Of a stretch of 64,000 nucleotides of DNA, positions 48,710 to 58,918 are shown in pieces. Both the position numbers and the translations under genes were made by a program. The notes under the pieces were generated by a model. That model worked only from the letters and a program-made list of their open reading frames with translations. It made no database searches and was not told the DNA's origin. The stretch is from the NCBI GenBank assembly GCA_002724925.1, contig PBQA01000034.1, positions 1-64,000 of the forward strand, written 5' to 3'. The stretch's first letter is position 1. Each line of letters begins with the position of its first letter. Source of the DNA: Oceanospirillaceae bacterium (lineage in GTDB: Bacteria; Pseudomonadota; Gammaproteobacteria; Pseudomonadales; Oceanobacteraceae).

Positions 48710-50398
48710 ATGGACTTGATTCTGACGGTCGTCGAATGCCCGCCTCACGCCAATATGCTCAATCACACAAAAGTCTTCCGCAGTGCGGGTGGCTCGGTAG
48801 GTCGTGCCGATTCGAACGATTGGGTATTGCCGGACACAGAGCGCATTCTTTCTTCCCGCCATCTTGAAGTGGTGTTTGCGGATGGTCGTTTCTCATTGCT
48901 GGATCACAGCACCAACGGCACATTTGTTAATGACAGTCAGGCGCCGCTCGGACCTGGGAAACCTCACCCTCTGGCCGCGGGCGATGTTTTAATCTGTGGT
49001 GAATATCAGTTGCAGGTGACTCTGAAAGCACCGCCAGCGGAGCCTGCTATCCCTGCAGATTTAGGGTCGGCGGATTTCCTTGATAAGGGGGATCGCACGA
49101 CGTTTAATCCGGCTACAGCGGCGAAGCAGCAATCGGCGAACAGTGCCAGTCAGCTGGATTCCTGGCTTGAGCCCGGCGCTCAGACACCAAAGCAACCAGA
49201 ACAGGACTGGGGCGCGGTGGTGTCTCAGTCGGTGGGGGCAGCTAAAGATGACCCGTGGGGTTCATCGTCGTCGGATGATTCCTTATTTGGGGAATCGTTT
49301 GGGGCGTCTTTTGGATCGTCTTCATCGGGCAATGACCCCCTCGCTGCGTTAAACAAACCTGCTTTCTCAGCCCCTACGCCATCGTCTTCGGGTTGGGATG
49401 ATGGCGATGACTGGTGGAAAAGCGGATCTGCATCGGATCACGCTCCGGTCGAACAACAGAATATGAGAATTCCCCGGCCTGAGGCGCCTGTGCAGCAGCC
49501 CTTTGAGTCTCAGCCGCAGAAAGCCGCAGACCCGTTTTCTTCAGATTCTTTTGCGTCAGCGTCGACCGCATCAGAGCAGAATCCGTTTGCGGCATCCGAA
49601 GCTGTCGCTGGCGGTGCCGATGATATCGATAGTTTGTTTGGCATACCTACGTCTTCAGATAAGCCCCAGAATACACCACCGGCATTTTCGTCACGTCCTG
49701 AGTCGCAGCCGGTGCCGCCAGTGTCGGAGTCGCAGATTCCAGAACCAGCAGCGGCTACACCACCTGCACCCGCAGCTCCCGGTCAGGCTACGCCGGGTTC
49801 AGGTGCCTCCAGTGTTGATGTTCGCCAGCTCGCAGGCTTGATGGGGCTGAACAATATTTCGGATGAGCAGTTAGATACGTTAATGCCCGAAGTCTCGGGG
49901 ATAGTAAATGAAGCGGTGACCCGCTTAATTGATTTGCTACGTGCCCGTACCGCGATCAAGAACGAACTTCGTGTGCAGCACACCATGATTCAGACGGTGG
50001 ATAATAATCCGCTGAAGTTTTCTGCTAACGCCGAAGACGCGTTAAAGATGATGTTCAGCCGTGATGCGTCTGCGTTTATGCGTCCGCAGGATGCGGTTCG
50101 TGATAGTTTTGACGACTTGTCTGATCATCAGGTGGCCGTGTTGAAGGGGATGCATGCCGCGTACGATACGATGTTTAAACATTTTGACCCGGACAACCTG
50201 AAACAGCACATTAATGCCCGTGATTCGCTGTTAGGTAATAAAGATGCGAAAAACTGGGTCGCCTTCGAACAGTATTTCAAAGCACTGAAGTCAGACTACG
50301 AGACAACATATAACCAGTTGTTTGGTGAAGAATTTGCGCGCGCTTACGAAAAACAGTTGGCGGAGCTGAAGAATACACGGGCTCTTAACCGAACCTGA
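48710..50398 (+). CDS. tagH: FHA-domain T6SS regulator TagH
   Basis: 562 residues. An N-terminal FHA domain (about 20-100) has the phosphothreonine-binding residues in GGSVGRADSNDWVLPD, LSSRHLEV and DHSTNGTFVN. A Pro/Ser/Gln-rich linker (110-385) follows, then a conserved C-terminal TagH/ImpI domain (about 390-560) with LARTAIKNELR-like helix RARTAIKNELRVQHTMIQ and NPLKFSANAEDALKMMF. In T6SS with PpkA-type kinases, the FHA protein reads kinase phosphorylation and promotes assembly. It is the first gene of the plus-strand T6SS operon. Confidence 0.93.
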   Translation: MDLILTVVECPPHANMLNHTKVFRSAGGSVGRADSNDWVLPDTERILSSRHLEVVFADGRFSLLDHSTNGTFVNDSQAPLGPGKPHPLAAGDVLICGEYQLQVTLKAPPAEPAIPADLGSADFLDKGDRTTFNPATAAKQQSANSASQLDSWLEPGAQTPKQPEQDWGAVVSQSVGAAKDDPWGSSSSDDSLFGESFGASFGSSSSGNDPLAALNKPAFSAPTPSSSGWDDGDDWWKSGSASDHAPVEQQNMRIPRPEAPVQQPFESQPQKAADPFSSDSFASASTASEQNPFAASEAVAGGADDIDSLFGIPTSSDKPQNTPPAFSSRPESQPVPPVSESQIPEPAAATPPAPAAPGQATPGSGASSVDVRQLAGLMGLNNISDEQLDTLMPEVSGIVNEAVTRLIDLLRARTAIKNELRVQHTMIQTVDNNPLKFSANAEDALKMMFSRDASAFMRPQDAVRDSFDDLSDHQVAVLKGMHAAYDTMFKHFDPDNLKQHINARDSLLGNKDAKNWVAFEQYFKALKSDYETTYNQLFGEEFARAYEKQLAELKNTRALNRT

Positions 50399-50417
50399 TT
50401 ACTTTTAGGGAAAGACA

Positions 50418-50960
50418 ATGCAGTTTAAGAAAGGATGGCACCTGATATCGCTGGTGCTGGTACTTACGATGATGTCGGGGTGCCAGTCGGCGCGTAAAGC
50501 GCTGAACATGAACACCAGTGCAGTGATTGAATTTACGGCAGGCGCACAGATCAATCCGGATGCTGATGACCGCCCATCACCCGTCGTAATTCATGTGTTT
50601 AAGCTGGCTGATGACCGTCAGTTCAGCCGGGAAGATTTCCTGAGTTTGTACGAGGGCGCGCCCGCGCGTCTGGGCAAAGATCTGATCGATACGATCGTTC
50701 TTAAGGAGCTTACGCCGGGTGAGAAGCGCATCGAAACGATCGAGCTGGCGACTGAGGTTAAGTATCTGGGGCTGATGGCTGAGTTTATTCAGTATCGTGA
50801 CGCCGAGGCGTTACTGGTCATTCCGGTACTCGAACACAATGAAAATGTGGTTCAGGTCGGTATCGAGGGAAATCAGATTGCCATTGTTGAAATAGAAGAA
50901 GACAACAGTGCTGCCACGCCTCATAAGAAACTACGCAGCGATCGCTCTTCACAGCTCTGA
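50418..50960 (+). CDS. tssJ: T6SS outer-membrane lipoprotein TssJ
   Basis: A 180-residue lipoprotein. The signal peptide ends in the lipobox LTMMSGC, with Cys about residue 23. The mature transthyretin-like fold has VIEFTAGAQINPDADDRPSP, VVIHVFKLADDRQFSREDFL and ELTPGEKRIETIEL typical of TssJ. It anchors the TssM periplasmic domain to the outer membrane. Start ATG 20 bases after tagH. Confidence 0.92.
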   Translation: MQFKKGWHLISLVLVLTMMSGCQSARKALNMNTSAVIEFTAGAQINPDADDRPSPVVIHVFKLADDRQFSREDFLSLYEGAPARLGKDLIDTIVLKELTPGEKRIETIELATEVKYLGLMAEFIQYRDAEALLVIPVLEHNENVVQVGIEGNQIAIVEIEEDNSAATPHKKLRSDRSSQL

Positions 50961-51024
50961 CGGTCGCGCTATTCAGAATTCGGAATTCACTGCACGATCT
51001 GTGCAGTCACGGAAAGGATGACTC

Positions 51025-52359
51025 ATGTCTTCAAAGAACAAGGTAATCTGGTCGGAAGGAATGTTCCTGCGTCCTCAGCATTTTCAGCAGCAGGATCGTT
51101 TTGTTGAGCGCCTTGTTGATGTGCGCACGGGTGCTGTTGGTAGTTACTACTGGGGTATTCAGGAGCTGACGATCGATGTCGAAGCGCTTGAGCTGGGTAA
51201 AGTATCTATCTCTTCTGTACGAGGTATTTTCCCGGACGGTACGCCAATACTGGCGCCCGAGTCAGAAGAACTTCCGCCAATTATTGAGATACCCGAAAAT
51301 ACCCGCGATGAAATTGTCTACCTGTGCGTGCCTATGCGCCGCCCCGGTGCTCAGGAATCGGTTCGCGATGCTGAAGAGTTTCCACAGGCGCGCTTCCAGA
51401 CCTATAACTTCGATGCTCGTGACAGCTCTTCGGCGTCAGGCCAGTCGGCACGCATCCAGATTGGTAAGTTATCCACCTGCTTTAAATTAGGCTCAGAAGA
51501 TCTTGGTGGCTATGCCTGTATTGGTATCGCACGTATTGCGGAAAGGTTGCCGGGTAACCCGGTGAAGCTCGATAAGACATTTATTCCACCCGTACTCGAC
51601 TGCACGGTGAGTGGTGAGATTAAAGGCTATATCGAAGAAGTATCAGGCCTGCTGCGTCAGCGCGGTGAAGCATTGAGCCACCGACTGAGTGATTCGGGGC
51701 GTTCCGGCTCTGCCGAAATTGCAGATTACCTTCTGTTGCAAGTCATTAACCGCGTTCAGCCACTGGTGAAACATCTGACTCAGTTGGCGACACTGCATCC
51801 CCTGACACTTTACACCGAGCTGCTGCAACTCGCAGGTGAACTGTCGACATTTACAGCCAGTGATAAGCGCCCACCAGAAATGCCTCCGTACATTCACACG
51901 GATCTGCAGCAGACATTTGCCGGGCTTTTCTCGGCGCTGCGCCAGTCACTTAGCATGGTGCTTGAGCAATCAGCCATTTCTCTGGATCTGGTTGAGCGTA
52001 AGTACGGTATTCATGTTGCACCGATAACCGACCCATCGCTGACGCGTTCAGCGTCGTTCGTGGTTGCGGTAAAAGCGGATATGCCAACTGAAGTGTTACG
52101 CAGCCGTTTCCCCGCGCAGGCGAAAATTGCACCGGTCGAAACGATTCGAGAGCTGATCACGACGCAGCTGCCGGGTCTGAGAACACGTCCGCTCCCTGTG
52201 GCACCACGCCAGATTCCTTACCACGCCGGATTCACTTATTTCGAAATCGAAAATACCGGGGATCTGTGGAAGTCGATGCAGCAGTCCGGTGGTTTTGCAG
52301 TACATCTTGGCGCCGATTACCCCGGCTTAATTATGGAACTCTGGGCGATCAGGAGCTGA
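51025..52359 (+). CDS. tssK: T6SS baseplate protein TssK
   Basis: 444 residues, the standard length. The opening SSKNKVIWSEGMFLRPQHFQ and QQDRFVERLVDVRTG is the TssK signature, with later RFPAQAKIAPVETIRELITT and the closing LIMELWAIRS. TssK links the baseplate to the membrane complex. Next to tssJ and tssL in the usual JKL order; AAGGATGACTC gives the ribosome site. Confidence 0.96.
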   Translation: MSSKNKVIWSEGMFLRPQHFQQQDRFVERLVDVRTGAVGSYYWGIQELTIDVEALELGKVSISSVRGIFPDGTPILAPESEELPPIIEIPENTRDEIVYLCVPMRRPGAQESVRDAEEFPQARFQTYNFDARDSSSASGQSARIQIGKLSTCFKLGSEDLGGYACIGIARIAERLPGNPVKLDKTFIPPVLDCTVSGEIKGYIEEVSGLLRQRGEALSHRLSDSGRSGSAEIADYLLLQVINRVQPLVKHLTQLATLHPLTLYTELLQLAGELSTFTASDKRPPEMPPYIHTDLQQTFAGLFSALRQSLSMVLEQSAISLDLVERKYGIHVAPITDPSLTRSASFVVAVKADMPTEVLRSRFPAQAKIAPVETIRELITTQLPGLRTRPLPVAPRQIPYHAGFTYFEIENTGDLWKSMQQSGGFAVHLGADYPGLIMELWAIRS

Positions 52360-52362
52360 TGT

Positions 52363-53256
52363 ATGGGCAATGATGGACAACAACCGGGTGCGGCTGATCG
52401 TACGGTCATGATTCCTACGCCGGGCGCTTCTCGTTCGTCTGCGGGCGCTGCTCAGGGGCGAGCTTCTTCGCCTCAACCAGCGATGCCAGGCAACGAAAAA
52501 ATCGACGTGCGACATGGTCTTAATCCGTTAGTGACAGGGGCGACAACGCTGCTGACCCTGGTGACAAAACTGCGTTCGACCATGAAGCATGATCAGGTGC
52601 CTGATCTTCATAAGCGCCTCACCGAAGAAATTAAAAGCTTTGAACGCAATGCACGAAATAGCGGTATTTCGGGCGACTCCGTTGTCGCTGCGCGTTACCT
52701 GTTATGTTCTGTGATTGATGAAATGGTGTTGAATACACCATGGGGCGCGGGCAGTGGGTGGAGTCAGCATTCACTTCTGAGTCTGTTTCATCAGGAAACT
52801 TCAGGTGGTGAAAAATCGTTCCTGATTTTACAGAAACTGCTCGAAACGCCGGGAACTCATCTGGACCTTCTCGAGCTGTACTACCTCTGCCTGAGTTTGG
52901 GTTTTCAGGGAAAGTATCGCGTGATGCCCCGGGGGAACGAACAACTTGAGCAGATACGCGAGAATCTGTATCACACGATTGAAAGTCATCGTCCTGGCTG
53001 GGAATCAGAGTTGTCTCCTCATTGGGAAGGCTCGGTTAAACCCAGTGAATATCTTAAAAATTACATTCCTCTGTGGGTCATCGCCAGTGTTGTGATGGCA
53101 ATACTCGTACTGACCTATTCTGGCTTTCGCTATTGGATGTATCAGGAGACGACCCCGGTCGCTGAAAGTATCTATACCGAAATATCCGGTGTCGATGGTG
53201 CACCTGAACAAGGTTCAGACGTGGTTTCACCGCCACAGGGTAAGCGGTTTTATTAG
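52363..53256 (+). CDS. tssL: T6SS membrane protein TssL (DotU/IcmH type)
   Basis: 297 residues starting four bases after tssK. A low-complexity N-terminus (1-45) is followed by the cytoplasmic DotU domain: NPLVTGATTLLTLVTKLRST, YLLCSVIDEMVLNTPWG, FHQETSGGEKSFLILQKLLE and LYYLCLSLGFQGKYRV. One C-terminal membrane anchor, PLWVIASVVMAILVLTYSGF, lies near 230-250. There is no OmpA/peptidoglycan-binding extension, so wall anchoring must come from another protein. Confidence 0.94.
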   Translation: MGNDGQQPGAADRTVMIPTPGASRSSAGAAQGRASSPQPAMPGNEKIDVRHGLNPLVTGATTLLTLVTKLRSTMKHDQVPDLHKRLTEEIKSFERNARNSGISGDSVVAARYLLCSVIDEMVLNTPWGAGSGWSQHSLLSLFHQETSGGEKSFLILQKLLETPGTHLDLLELYYLCLSLGFQGKYRVMPRGNEQLEQIRENLYHTIESHRPGWESELSPHWEGSVKPSEYLKNYIPLWVIASVVMAILVLTYSGFRYWMYQETTPVAESIYTEISGVDGAPEQGSDVVSPPQGKRFY

Positions 53257-53344
53257 TCTTGCGGTCTCTGATGAGATTGCAGCTGGATAAGTATAAATGA
53301 CCATCGGGTAAGGATGCGCCTCCCGTTGTGTACATGGAGAACAC

Positions 53345-56300
53345 ATGAAAAAGCTGTTGGCGTTTCTGCAAAATAAGTGGGTCGTCGGAATTATTGGGCT
53401 TACGGCTCTGTCATTGCTGATCTGGTTTGGTGCTGAATTTATTAAATTCGGCGCAGACAATATGACGCTGAGCCCGATGACACGAGCGATCATTATCGGA
53501 TTCTTCTGGTTGTTCTGGCTAACATGGAACGTTAGTCAGTGGCTTGTTGAACGCCGCCAGAACAAAGAACTGCTGGGTGAAATTGAGTCGTCACAGCAGA
53601 AAGATGCTGATGTCGTCGACCCCGATCAGGAACGAAGCCAAGAAGAGCTGGCTCAGATGGCAGGCCGTTTTCGTGATGCTCTGGCAACACTTAAAAAGGC
53701 ACGCTTCAGCTCGCGCCGGGGCAAGCTCAGCCTCTATCAGCTTCCTTGGTACATCATTATTGGCCCGCCGGGTTCAGGTAAAACGACGGCATTGGTTAAC
53801 TCTGGCCTCGAATTTCCACTGGCGGATACCCACGGCAAACAAGCACTGGGCGGCATTGGTGGAACCCGCAACTGTGATTGGTGGTTCACTAATGATGCCG
53901 TGCTGATTGATACCGCTGGGCGTTACACCACACAGGACAGTCACCGTGTGGTGGATAACAATGCCTGGCAGGCGTTTCTGGCACTGCTCAAAAAATATCG
54001 TCGTCGTCGCCCAATTAACGGTGCCCTTATTGCAATCAGCCTTCAGGATCTGATGGTTCAGACAAAAGAGCAGCGTGAGCAGCAGGCAAAAATCATTCGG
54101 GCCCGCATCAGTGAATTACAGGACGAACTCGGTATTCGCTTCCCGGTTTATTTAACCTTTACCAAGGGCGATCTGGTCGCTGGCTTTGCGGAATTTTTCG
54201 GTAATCTTTCACAGGCCGAGCGCGAGCAGGTCTGGGGTGTGAGTTTTCCTCAGGAAGAGAACGAAAACACCGGTGCCGATATCAGCCGCTTCCGCCACGA
54301 GTTCAATCAGCTTGTCGAGCGTTTGAACGAGCGTTTGCTGTGGCGTGTCCAGCATGAGCGCAATACCGATAAGCGCGCCATGATTCAGGGTTTTCCGCCA
54401 GCTCTTGAGAGTCTGGCGAACGTTGTGGATGGTTTTATTCAACAGACATTTGCGCCGAATAACTACAGCACAGTGCCTATGTTGCGTGGTGTCTACTTTA
54501 CCAGTGCAACACAGGAAGGTAGCCCGATTGACCGTATGATGGCGCAAGTGAGTGCTAACTTTGGTCTTGAACGTAGTATGGGCAAGCAACAACATAATAG
54601 CGGGAAGAGTTTCTTTATTACCCGGCTGTTCCGTGATGTTATTTTTCCTGAATCCGAACTCGTTGGCGTTAACCGGAAGATTGAAAACCTGCTCCGTTGG
54701 ATGCGTCGTGGTGCGGTTGCGGGCCTGACCGGTTTATTGATTGGCTGTGCCGCTCTGTGGACAGGTGCCTTGGTGCAGAACCGGGCTTATATGGCCGAGG
54801 TTGATAGTCTGCATCGCGACTATCTGCAATTGCGCGAAACAATTCGTCCGGAGCAGGCAACAACGGAAGAAGCGCTCAAACTTCTGACGCCACTCTATCA
54901 AGCCAGTCTTGTCTACGATCAGGAAGAGCACCCCTTCATCAGTTACCTCGGCCTGTATGACGGTCGTGTCGATGCCGCGGCAGATCAGGCGTACAACACG
55001 CAGCTCAACCAAGTGTTTTACCCGGCGGTTGCCAATATGCTTGAGCGTCATTTAAATGCGCTTGGCGCAGACGACAGCGCGCTTCTGCCCGTCTTTCGTG
55101 TGTACCTTATGTTGTTTGATCGGGAGCATCGTGACTACGCACAGATTCGTGCCTACGCCGAGACCCGCTGGCAGGATCTTTTGCCGGGTGAGGCAAGCAA
55201 ACAGTCGCAGCTACTCACACACCTGGATCATCTGATCGAGCTGGGTTTCGACGAGCAGCTCCAGTCCGATGAATATGTCGTTACCCGTACACGCCAGTAC
55301 CTGCAGCGTATTCCGGTTGCGCAAAGACTCTTTGCGCAGCTTCAGAAAATGGGCAACAACGCTCGAGAAGTCGATCTCTACCGTGAGATTGGTGGTAACC
55401 CACAACAGGTATTTGGCTTAAGTGAAAATGATCCGGTATTTATGATGCCGTTCCTGTTCACCAAGGCAGGATACGACCAGGCAGAGTACGGCCCTGACTC
55501 CGAAATGATGAAACAGATCGCTGCAGATCAATGGATTTATGGCGGTAATATCAGTGGCGAAGACTACAGCAAGGCGGATCTTGAGAAATTAAGTGCCGAT
55601 GTCGAGAAGTTATACCTGACTGAGTATGCCCGCCGCTGGCAGGCCTTCTACCAGAAATTCAGCCTCGCGAATTTACCGGGTGGTAGCCAGTCTGTCACCC
55701 ACCTGCTTAAGTTGGCGGATCAGCTTTCATCACCACTGTCTCAGGTGACAGAGTTGGTTGTGAAAAATACGACCCTGACGCCAGAAATTGAAATGCCTAC
55801 GGCTTCTGGTGCCGCAGGCGGTCTGGTCGAAAAAGCGGCGGGGATGGTGTATGACCCGACGCTGGTCGATCTCCGTTTTCGCGATATACAGCGCATGCTG
55901 GCGGCCGAGAAAGGCACGCCTTCTAAGTTCGCAGGTTATCTGGAGGCTATCGGTGCACTGGCTGAATATCTTGGTCAGATCGATGGTGCACCGGATTCAA
56001 ATGCGGCGGCCTTTGAAGCGGCGAAAAAACGTTTCTCTGGTGGCGGTGCTGACGCTATTCAGCAACTCAAAAACCTGGCGGCCACCGCACCTGAACAACC
56101 TGCTGACTGGCTGAATAAGCTGGCCGATCAGACCTGGGGGGCTGTTATGGGTAAAGCCGGCGTACACCTTAATACCGTGTGGCGTTATCAGGTCTATGAG
56201 ACGTTCCGTAATACTCTGGGCGACCGCTACCCATTGGTTGCTGGGCGTCAGTCAGAGGCCTCAGTGGTTGCATTCAACGAGTTCTTTAAACCGGGCGGCA

Positions 56301-56851
56301 TTCAACAGGCCTTTGTTGATGAGTATGTTTCTCCGTTTGTAGATACCTATCGCTGGAAGCAAAAAGGGTATGGCGGCTTCTCTATCGGTTTAAGCAGCGA
56401 AGCGCTGCGCCAGTTTCAGCGCGCGGATGATATTCGTCGTGCCTGGTTCTCAGAAGGTGAGGCGGCTGCCCTTAACTTCCGCGCCACACCAGAAAAACTG
56501 CACTCCAATGTCCGTTTGTTTACGATGGAAATCGGTGAGAACCGCATCAGTTATTCTCATGGCCCACGGATTGAAAAATCACTGAGCTGGATCGCAGGTG
56601 AAAGTGGTCGCTCGCGTATTGTGTTCGAAGATCTCGGTGAGCGGGTGTCGAATGATCAATACGATGGTGACTGGTCACTGCTTAGAATGATCGATGATGC
56701 GCAGCTGCATTCCACTGTGAATAAATCAGAGAAGGTAATTACGTTTACCGAGTCTGGATATCAGGCGCAGTATCGATTGGCAGCGAGCACGAATGTAAAT
56801 CCGTTCGACCTGTCATTGCTTCGTAACTTCCGTTGCCCACAGTCCTTGTAA
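53345..56851 (+). CDS. tssM: T6SS membrane core protein TssM (IcmF type)
   Basis: 1168 residues. Two N-terminal membrane segments (about 12-30 and 48-64) precede a cytoplasmic domain with a complete Walker A, GPPGSGKT (140-147), and the partner VLIDTAGRYTTQD. A third segment lies near 458-476, and a long periplasmic part ends in the IcmF C-terminal domain (SHGPRIEKSLSWIAGESG). With TssJ and TssL it forms the envelope-spanning complex. Not all TssM proteins keep Walker A; here it is intact. Confidence 0.96.
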   Translation: MKKLLAFLQNKWVVGIIGLTALSLLIWFGAEFIKFGADNMTLSPMTRAIIIGFFWLFWLTWNVSQWLVERRQNKELLGEIESSQQKDADVVDPDQERSQEELAQMAGRFRDALATLKKARFSSRRGKLSLYQLPWYIIIGPPGSGKTTALVNSGLEFPLADTHGKQALGGIGGTRNCDWWFTNDAVLIDTAGRYTTQDSHRVVDNNAWQAFLALLKKYRRRRPINGALIAISLQDLMVQTKEQREQQAKIIRARISELQDELGIRFPVYLTFTKGDLVAGFAEFFGNLSQAEREQVWGVSFPQEENENTGADISRFRHEFNQLVERLNERLLWRVQHERNTDKRAMIQGFPPALESLANVVDGFIQQTFAPNNYSTVPMLRGVYFTSATQEGSPIDRMMAQVSANFGLERSMGKQQHNSGKSFFITRLFRDVIFPESELVGVNRKIENLLRWMRRGAVAGLTGLLIGCAALWTGALVQNRAYMAEVDSLHRDYLQLRETIRPEQATTEEALKLLTPLYQASLVYDQEEHPFISYLGLYDGRVDAAADQAYNTQLNQVFYPAVANMLERHLNALGADDSALLPVFRVYLMLFDREHRDYAQIRAYAETRWQDLLPGEASKQSQLLTHLDHLIELGFDEQLQSDEYVVTRTRQYLQRIPVAQRLFAQLQKMGNNAREVDLYREIGGNPQQVFGLSENDPVFMMPFLFTKAGYDQAEYGPDSEMMKQIAADQWIYGGNISGEDYSKADLEKLSADVEKLYLTEYARRWQAFYQKFSLANLPGGSQSVTHLLKLADQLSSPLSQVTELVVKNTTLTPEIEMPTASGAAGGLVEKAAGMVYDPTLVDLRFRDIQRMLAAEKGTPSKFAGYLEAIGALAEYLGQIDGAPDSNAAAFEAAKKRFSGGGADAIQQLKNLAATAPEQPADWLNKLADQTWGAVMGKAGVHLNTVWRYQVYETFRNTLGDRYPLVAGRQSEASVVAFNEFFKPGGIQQAFVDEYVSPFVDTYRWKQKGYGGFSIGLSSEALRQFQRADDIRRAWFSEGEAAALNFRATPEKLHSNVRLFTMEIGENRISYSHGPRIEKSLSWIAGESGRSRIVFEDLGERVSNDQYDGDWSLLRMIDDAQLHSTVNKSEKVITFTESGYQAQYRLAASTNVNPFDLSLLRNFRCPQSL

Positions 56852-56860
56852 GGAAATCGT

Positions 56861-57508
56861 ATGAATTACGGCATTTACGGCAAGTTACCCGCGCATGGTG
56901 ATTTTCTGGTGCGCAATCTGCCTCAGACATTTATCGATGTCTGGGATGAATGGTTGCAGTGCGTTGTGGCAGGGTCGCGTAATATTCTCGCCGATGACTG
57001 GCTCGAGTTTTACTTAACCAGTTCAGTCTGGCGCTTTGGTCTTAATGCTGGGGTTATCGATCAGCAGTGTTGGGCAGGAATTCTTGTTCCTAGTGTGGAT
57101 AGTGTGGGTCGCTACTTTCCATTAACCATTGCTGTGCCTGTCGGTCAGGGGGAAAATTTATATGCACTGATAGCTGATGGCGAACACTGGTTTGCAGAGC
57201 TACAGCAGGCGGCGATATCCGGGCTTCAGGACCAGCTGGCGGTTGACGATCTTTGTGAAAAGTTGAGTCAGGTTGCAATACCGTCATGCCCGCGCCATTG
57301 CTTTACCAGTGCTTCCGGGAGCCAGGTTTCTGTCGGTGGCACCAAACCTGAATTCGGTTCTCTGCACAGTATGGCTCAGCCAGTGCCGGGCAGTGCCAGC
57401 CTTTGGGGAATGACTGCGAATGAAAATGCGCCGTCTGTTGCTTTTGTCGCATCTGGTCTTCCTTGTCCGGAAGAATATACGCGTATGCTGACGGGACAGT
57501 GGTCATAA
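56861..57508 (+). CDS. tagF: T6SS accessory protein TagF (ImpM)
   Basis: 215 residues beginning MNYGIYGKLPAHGDFLVRNL, the family start, with VWDEWLQCVVAGSRN, LTSSVWRFGLNAGVIDQQCW and AGILVPSVDSVGRYFPLTIA. TagF represses T6SS after translation in Pseudomonas, opposing the kinase/FHA pathway. Both arms of that control are present here, but no TagF-PppA fusion or PppA phosphatase lies in the window. Confidence 0.92.
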   Translation: MNYGIYGKLPAHGDFLVRNLPQTFIDVWDEWLQCVVAGSRNILADDWLEFYLTSSVWRFGLNAGVIDQQCWAGILVPSVDSVGRYFPLTIAVPVGQGENLYALIADGEHWFAELQQAAISGLQDQLAVDDLCEKLSQVAIPSCPRHCFTSASGSQVSVGGTKPEFGSLHSMAQPVPGSASLWGMTANENAPSVAFVASGLPCPEEYTRMLTGQWS

Positions 57509-57591
57509 TTTAATGGGTGTTAACAGCCTACCGCTGGTGTAGTATCATTTTCCTACTGGACCAGAAATACCAAAATTGAAAGGACTCTGCC

Positions 57592-58866
57592 ATGCCATTT
57601 GGTCATGTTGTCGATATCGATAGCCTCGTCGCCCCTGTTAATGAAGATACTCCACAGGGTATTGATATTCGTGAAGACCGCTCCCCTACATCCGATTACT
57701 ACACCATTAAAGATGCTCGTAATGCGGCTCGCGCAGCAGAGCGTTCGGCCATGTTTGGTGGCGACGATGAGGTGGATGTTGCTGGCCCGTGGGATATTGT
57801 TCAGCGTACCGCCAATAAGATTCTGACTGAGTCTTCAAAAGATCTTGAAGTTGCTTCCTGGTATCTTGAAAGTCTGATTCGCAGCCATGGTGTTTCTGGT
57901 CTGCGTGATGGTTTTTCAGTGATTAATCTGCTTATTAACGAATTCTGGGATGATGTTTATCCGCTGCCCGATGAAGACGGAATTGAAACACGGGTTGCGC
58001 CGCTCACAGGCCTGAATGGTGATGGCGGTGATGGCACACTGCTGGCGCCGCTGCGTAATATCGAAATTACGGTATACGGTGATAAAGGCGCATTTAGTTA
58101 TTACCAGTATTTGCAGGCTCGTGACGCTGATAAGATTGATGATGACGATAAGAAATCAGAGCGAATTGCGTCACTGGGTTATAGTCTGGCTGAAATTACC
58201 GATACGATAGCCGCCACTGACCTGCTTACCTGTCAGAATTTTGTAACCACACTTGAAGAGTGTGCCGAACTCTATAAAAACATCAGCTCGACCTTGCGTG
58301 AGAAGTGCGGCGCCGAAGCCCCACCAAGTTCAAAGATTACTGAGCTGATCGACGAAATCGTACGTACCACCCGTTTTATCTATAAGCCAAAGCTCGATGA
58401 AGCGGATGCCGCAAGCGCTGCGGTTGAAGCCGAAGAAAATGCCGCTGCTGCTGAAGAGGCTGCGGCAGACGCCAGCGCCATACAGGGAGGGCAGGTTGTG
58501 CGTTTAGTGAATGGAACCACAGGGCCGATTACCAATCGTGAGGAAGCACTGAAGCGTCTTGAAGAAGTTGCTAAGTATTTCCGCCAGTACGAGCCACACA
58601 CACCACTGGCGCCAGGTCTTGAGCGTCTGATCAACTGGGGCCGGATGACGGTTGCTGAGTTGATGATGGAGCTTATTCCAGACAGCAATGCACGCGGCCT
58701 GTTCTCGCAGTTTACAGGCGTAAAAATGGACGGTTCAGATGAGTCAACATATGTTGCTCCTCCTGCCGCTCCGGCAGCTCCGGCAGCGAGCGAAGCCGCC
58801 GCTACTCCGGCTGCAGAAGCTGTCCCTCAAGCTGAGCCTGAACCGAAGTCTGATACCAGCTGGTAA
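57592..58866 (+). CDS. tssA: T6SS protein TssA (ImpA N-terminal domain type)
   Basis: 424 residues. The N-terminal ImpA domain has SLVAPVNEDTPQGIDIREDR, SSKDLEVASWYLESLIRSHG and WDDVYPLPDEDGIETRVAPL. An Ala/Glu-rich helix (about 265-300) leads to NREEALKRLEEVAKYFRQYE and PHTPLAPGLERLINWGRMTV, then an Ala/Pro tail. TssA coordinates baseplate and sheath/tube assembly. A weak promoter may lie in the 83-bp gap after tagF (TATCAT near 57542). Confidence 0.92.
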   Translation: MPFGHVVDIDSLVAPVNEDTPQGIDIREDRSPTSDYYTIKDARNAARAAERSAMFGGDDEVDVAGPWDIVQRTANKILTESSKDLEVASWYLESLIRSHGVSGLRDGFSVINLLINEFWDDVYPLPDEDGIETRVAPLTGLNGDGGDGTLLAPLRNIEITVYGDKGAFSYYQYLQARDADKIDDDDKKSERIASLGYSLAEITDTIAATDLLTCQNFVTTLEECAELYKNISSTLREKCGAEAPPSSKITELIDEIVRTTRFIYKPKLDEADAASAAVEAEENAAAAEEAAADASAIQGGQVVRLVNGTTGPITNREEALKRLEEVAKYFRQYEPHTPLAPGLERLINWGRMTVAELMMELIPDSNARGLFSQFTGVKMDGSDESTYVAPPAAPAAPAASEAAATPAAEAVPQAEPEPKSDTSW

Positions 58867-58918
58867 GAATTAACAGAATTACGGTGAACACCGTTACTCA
58901 AAGGAAAAGGAGTTACTC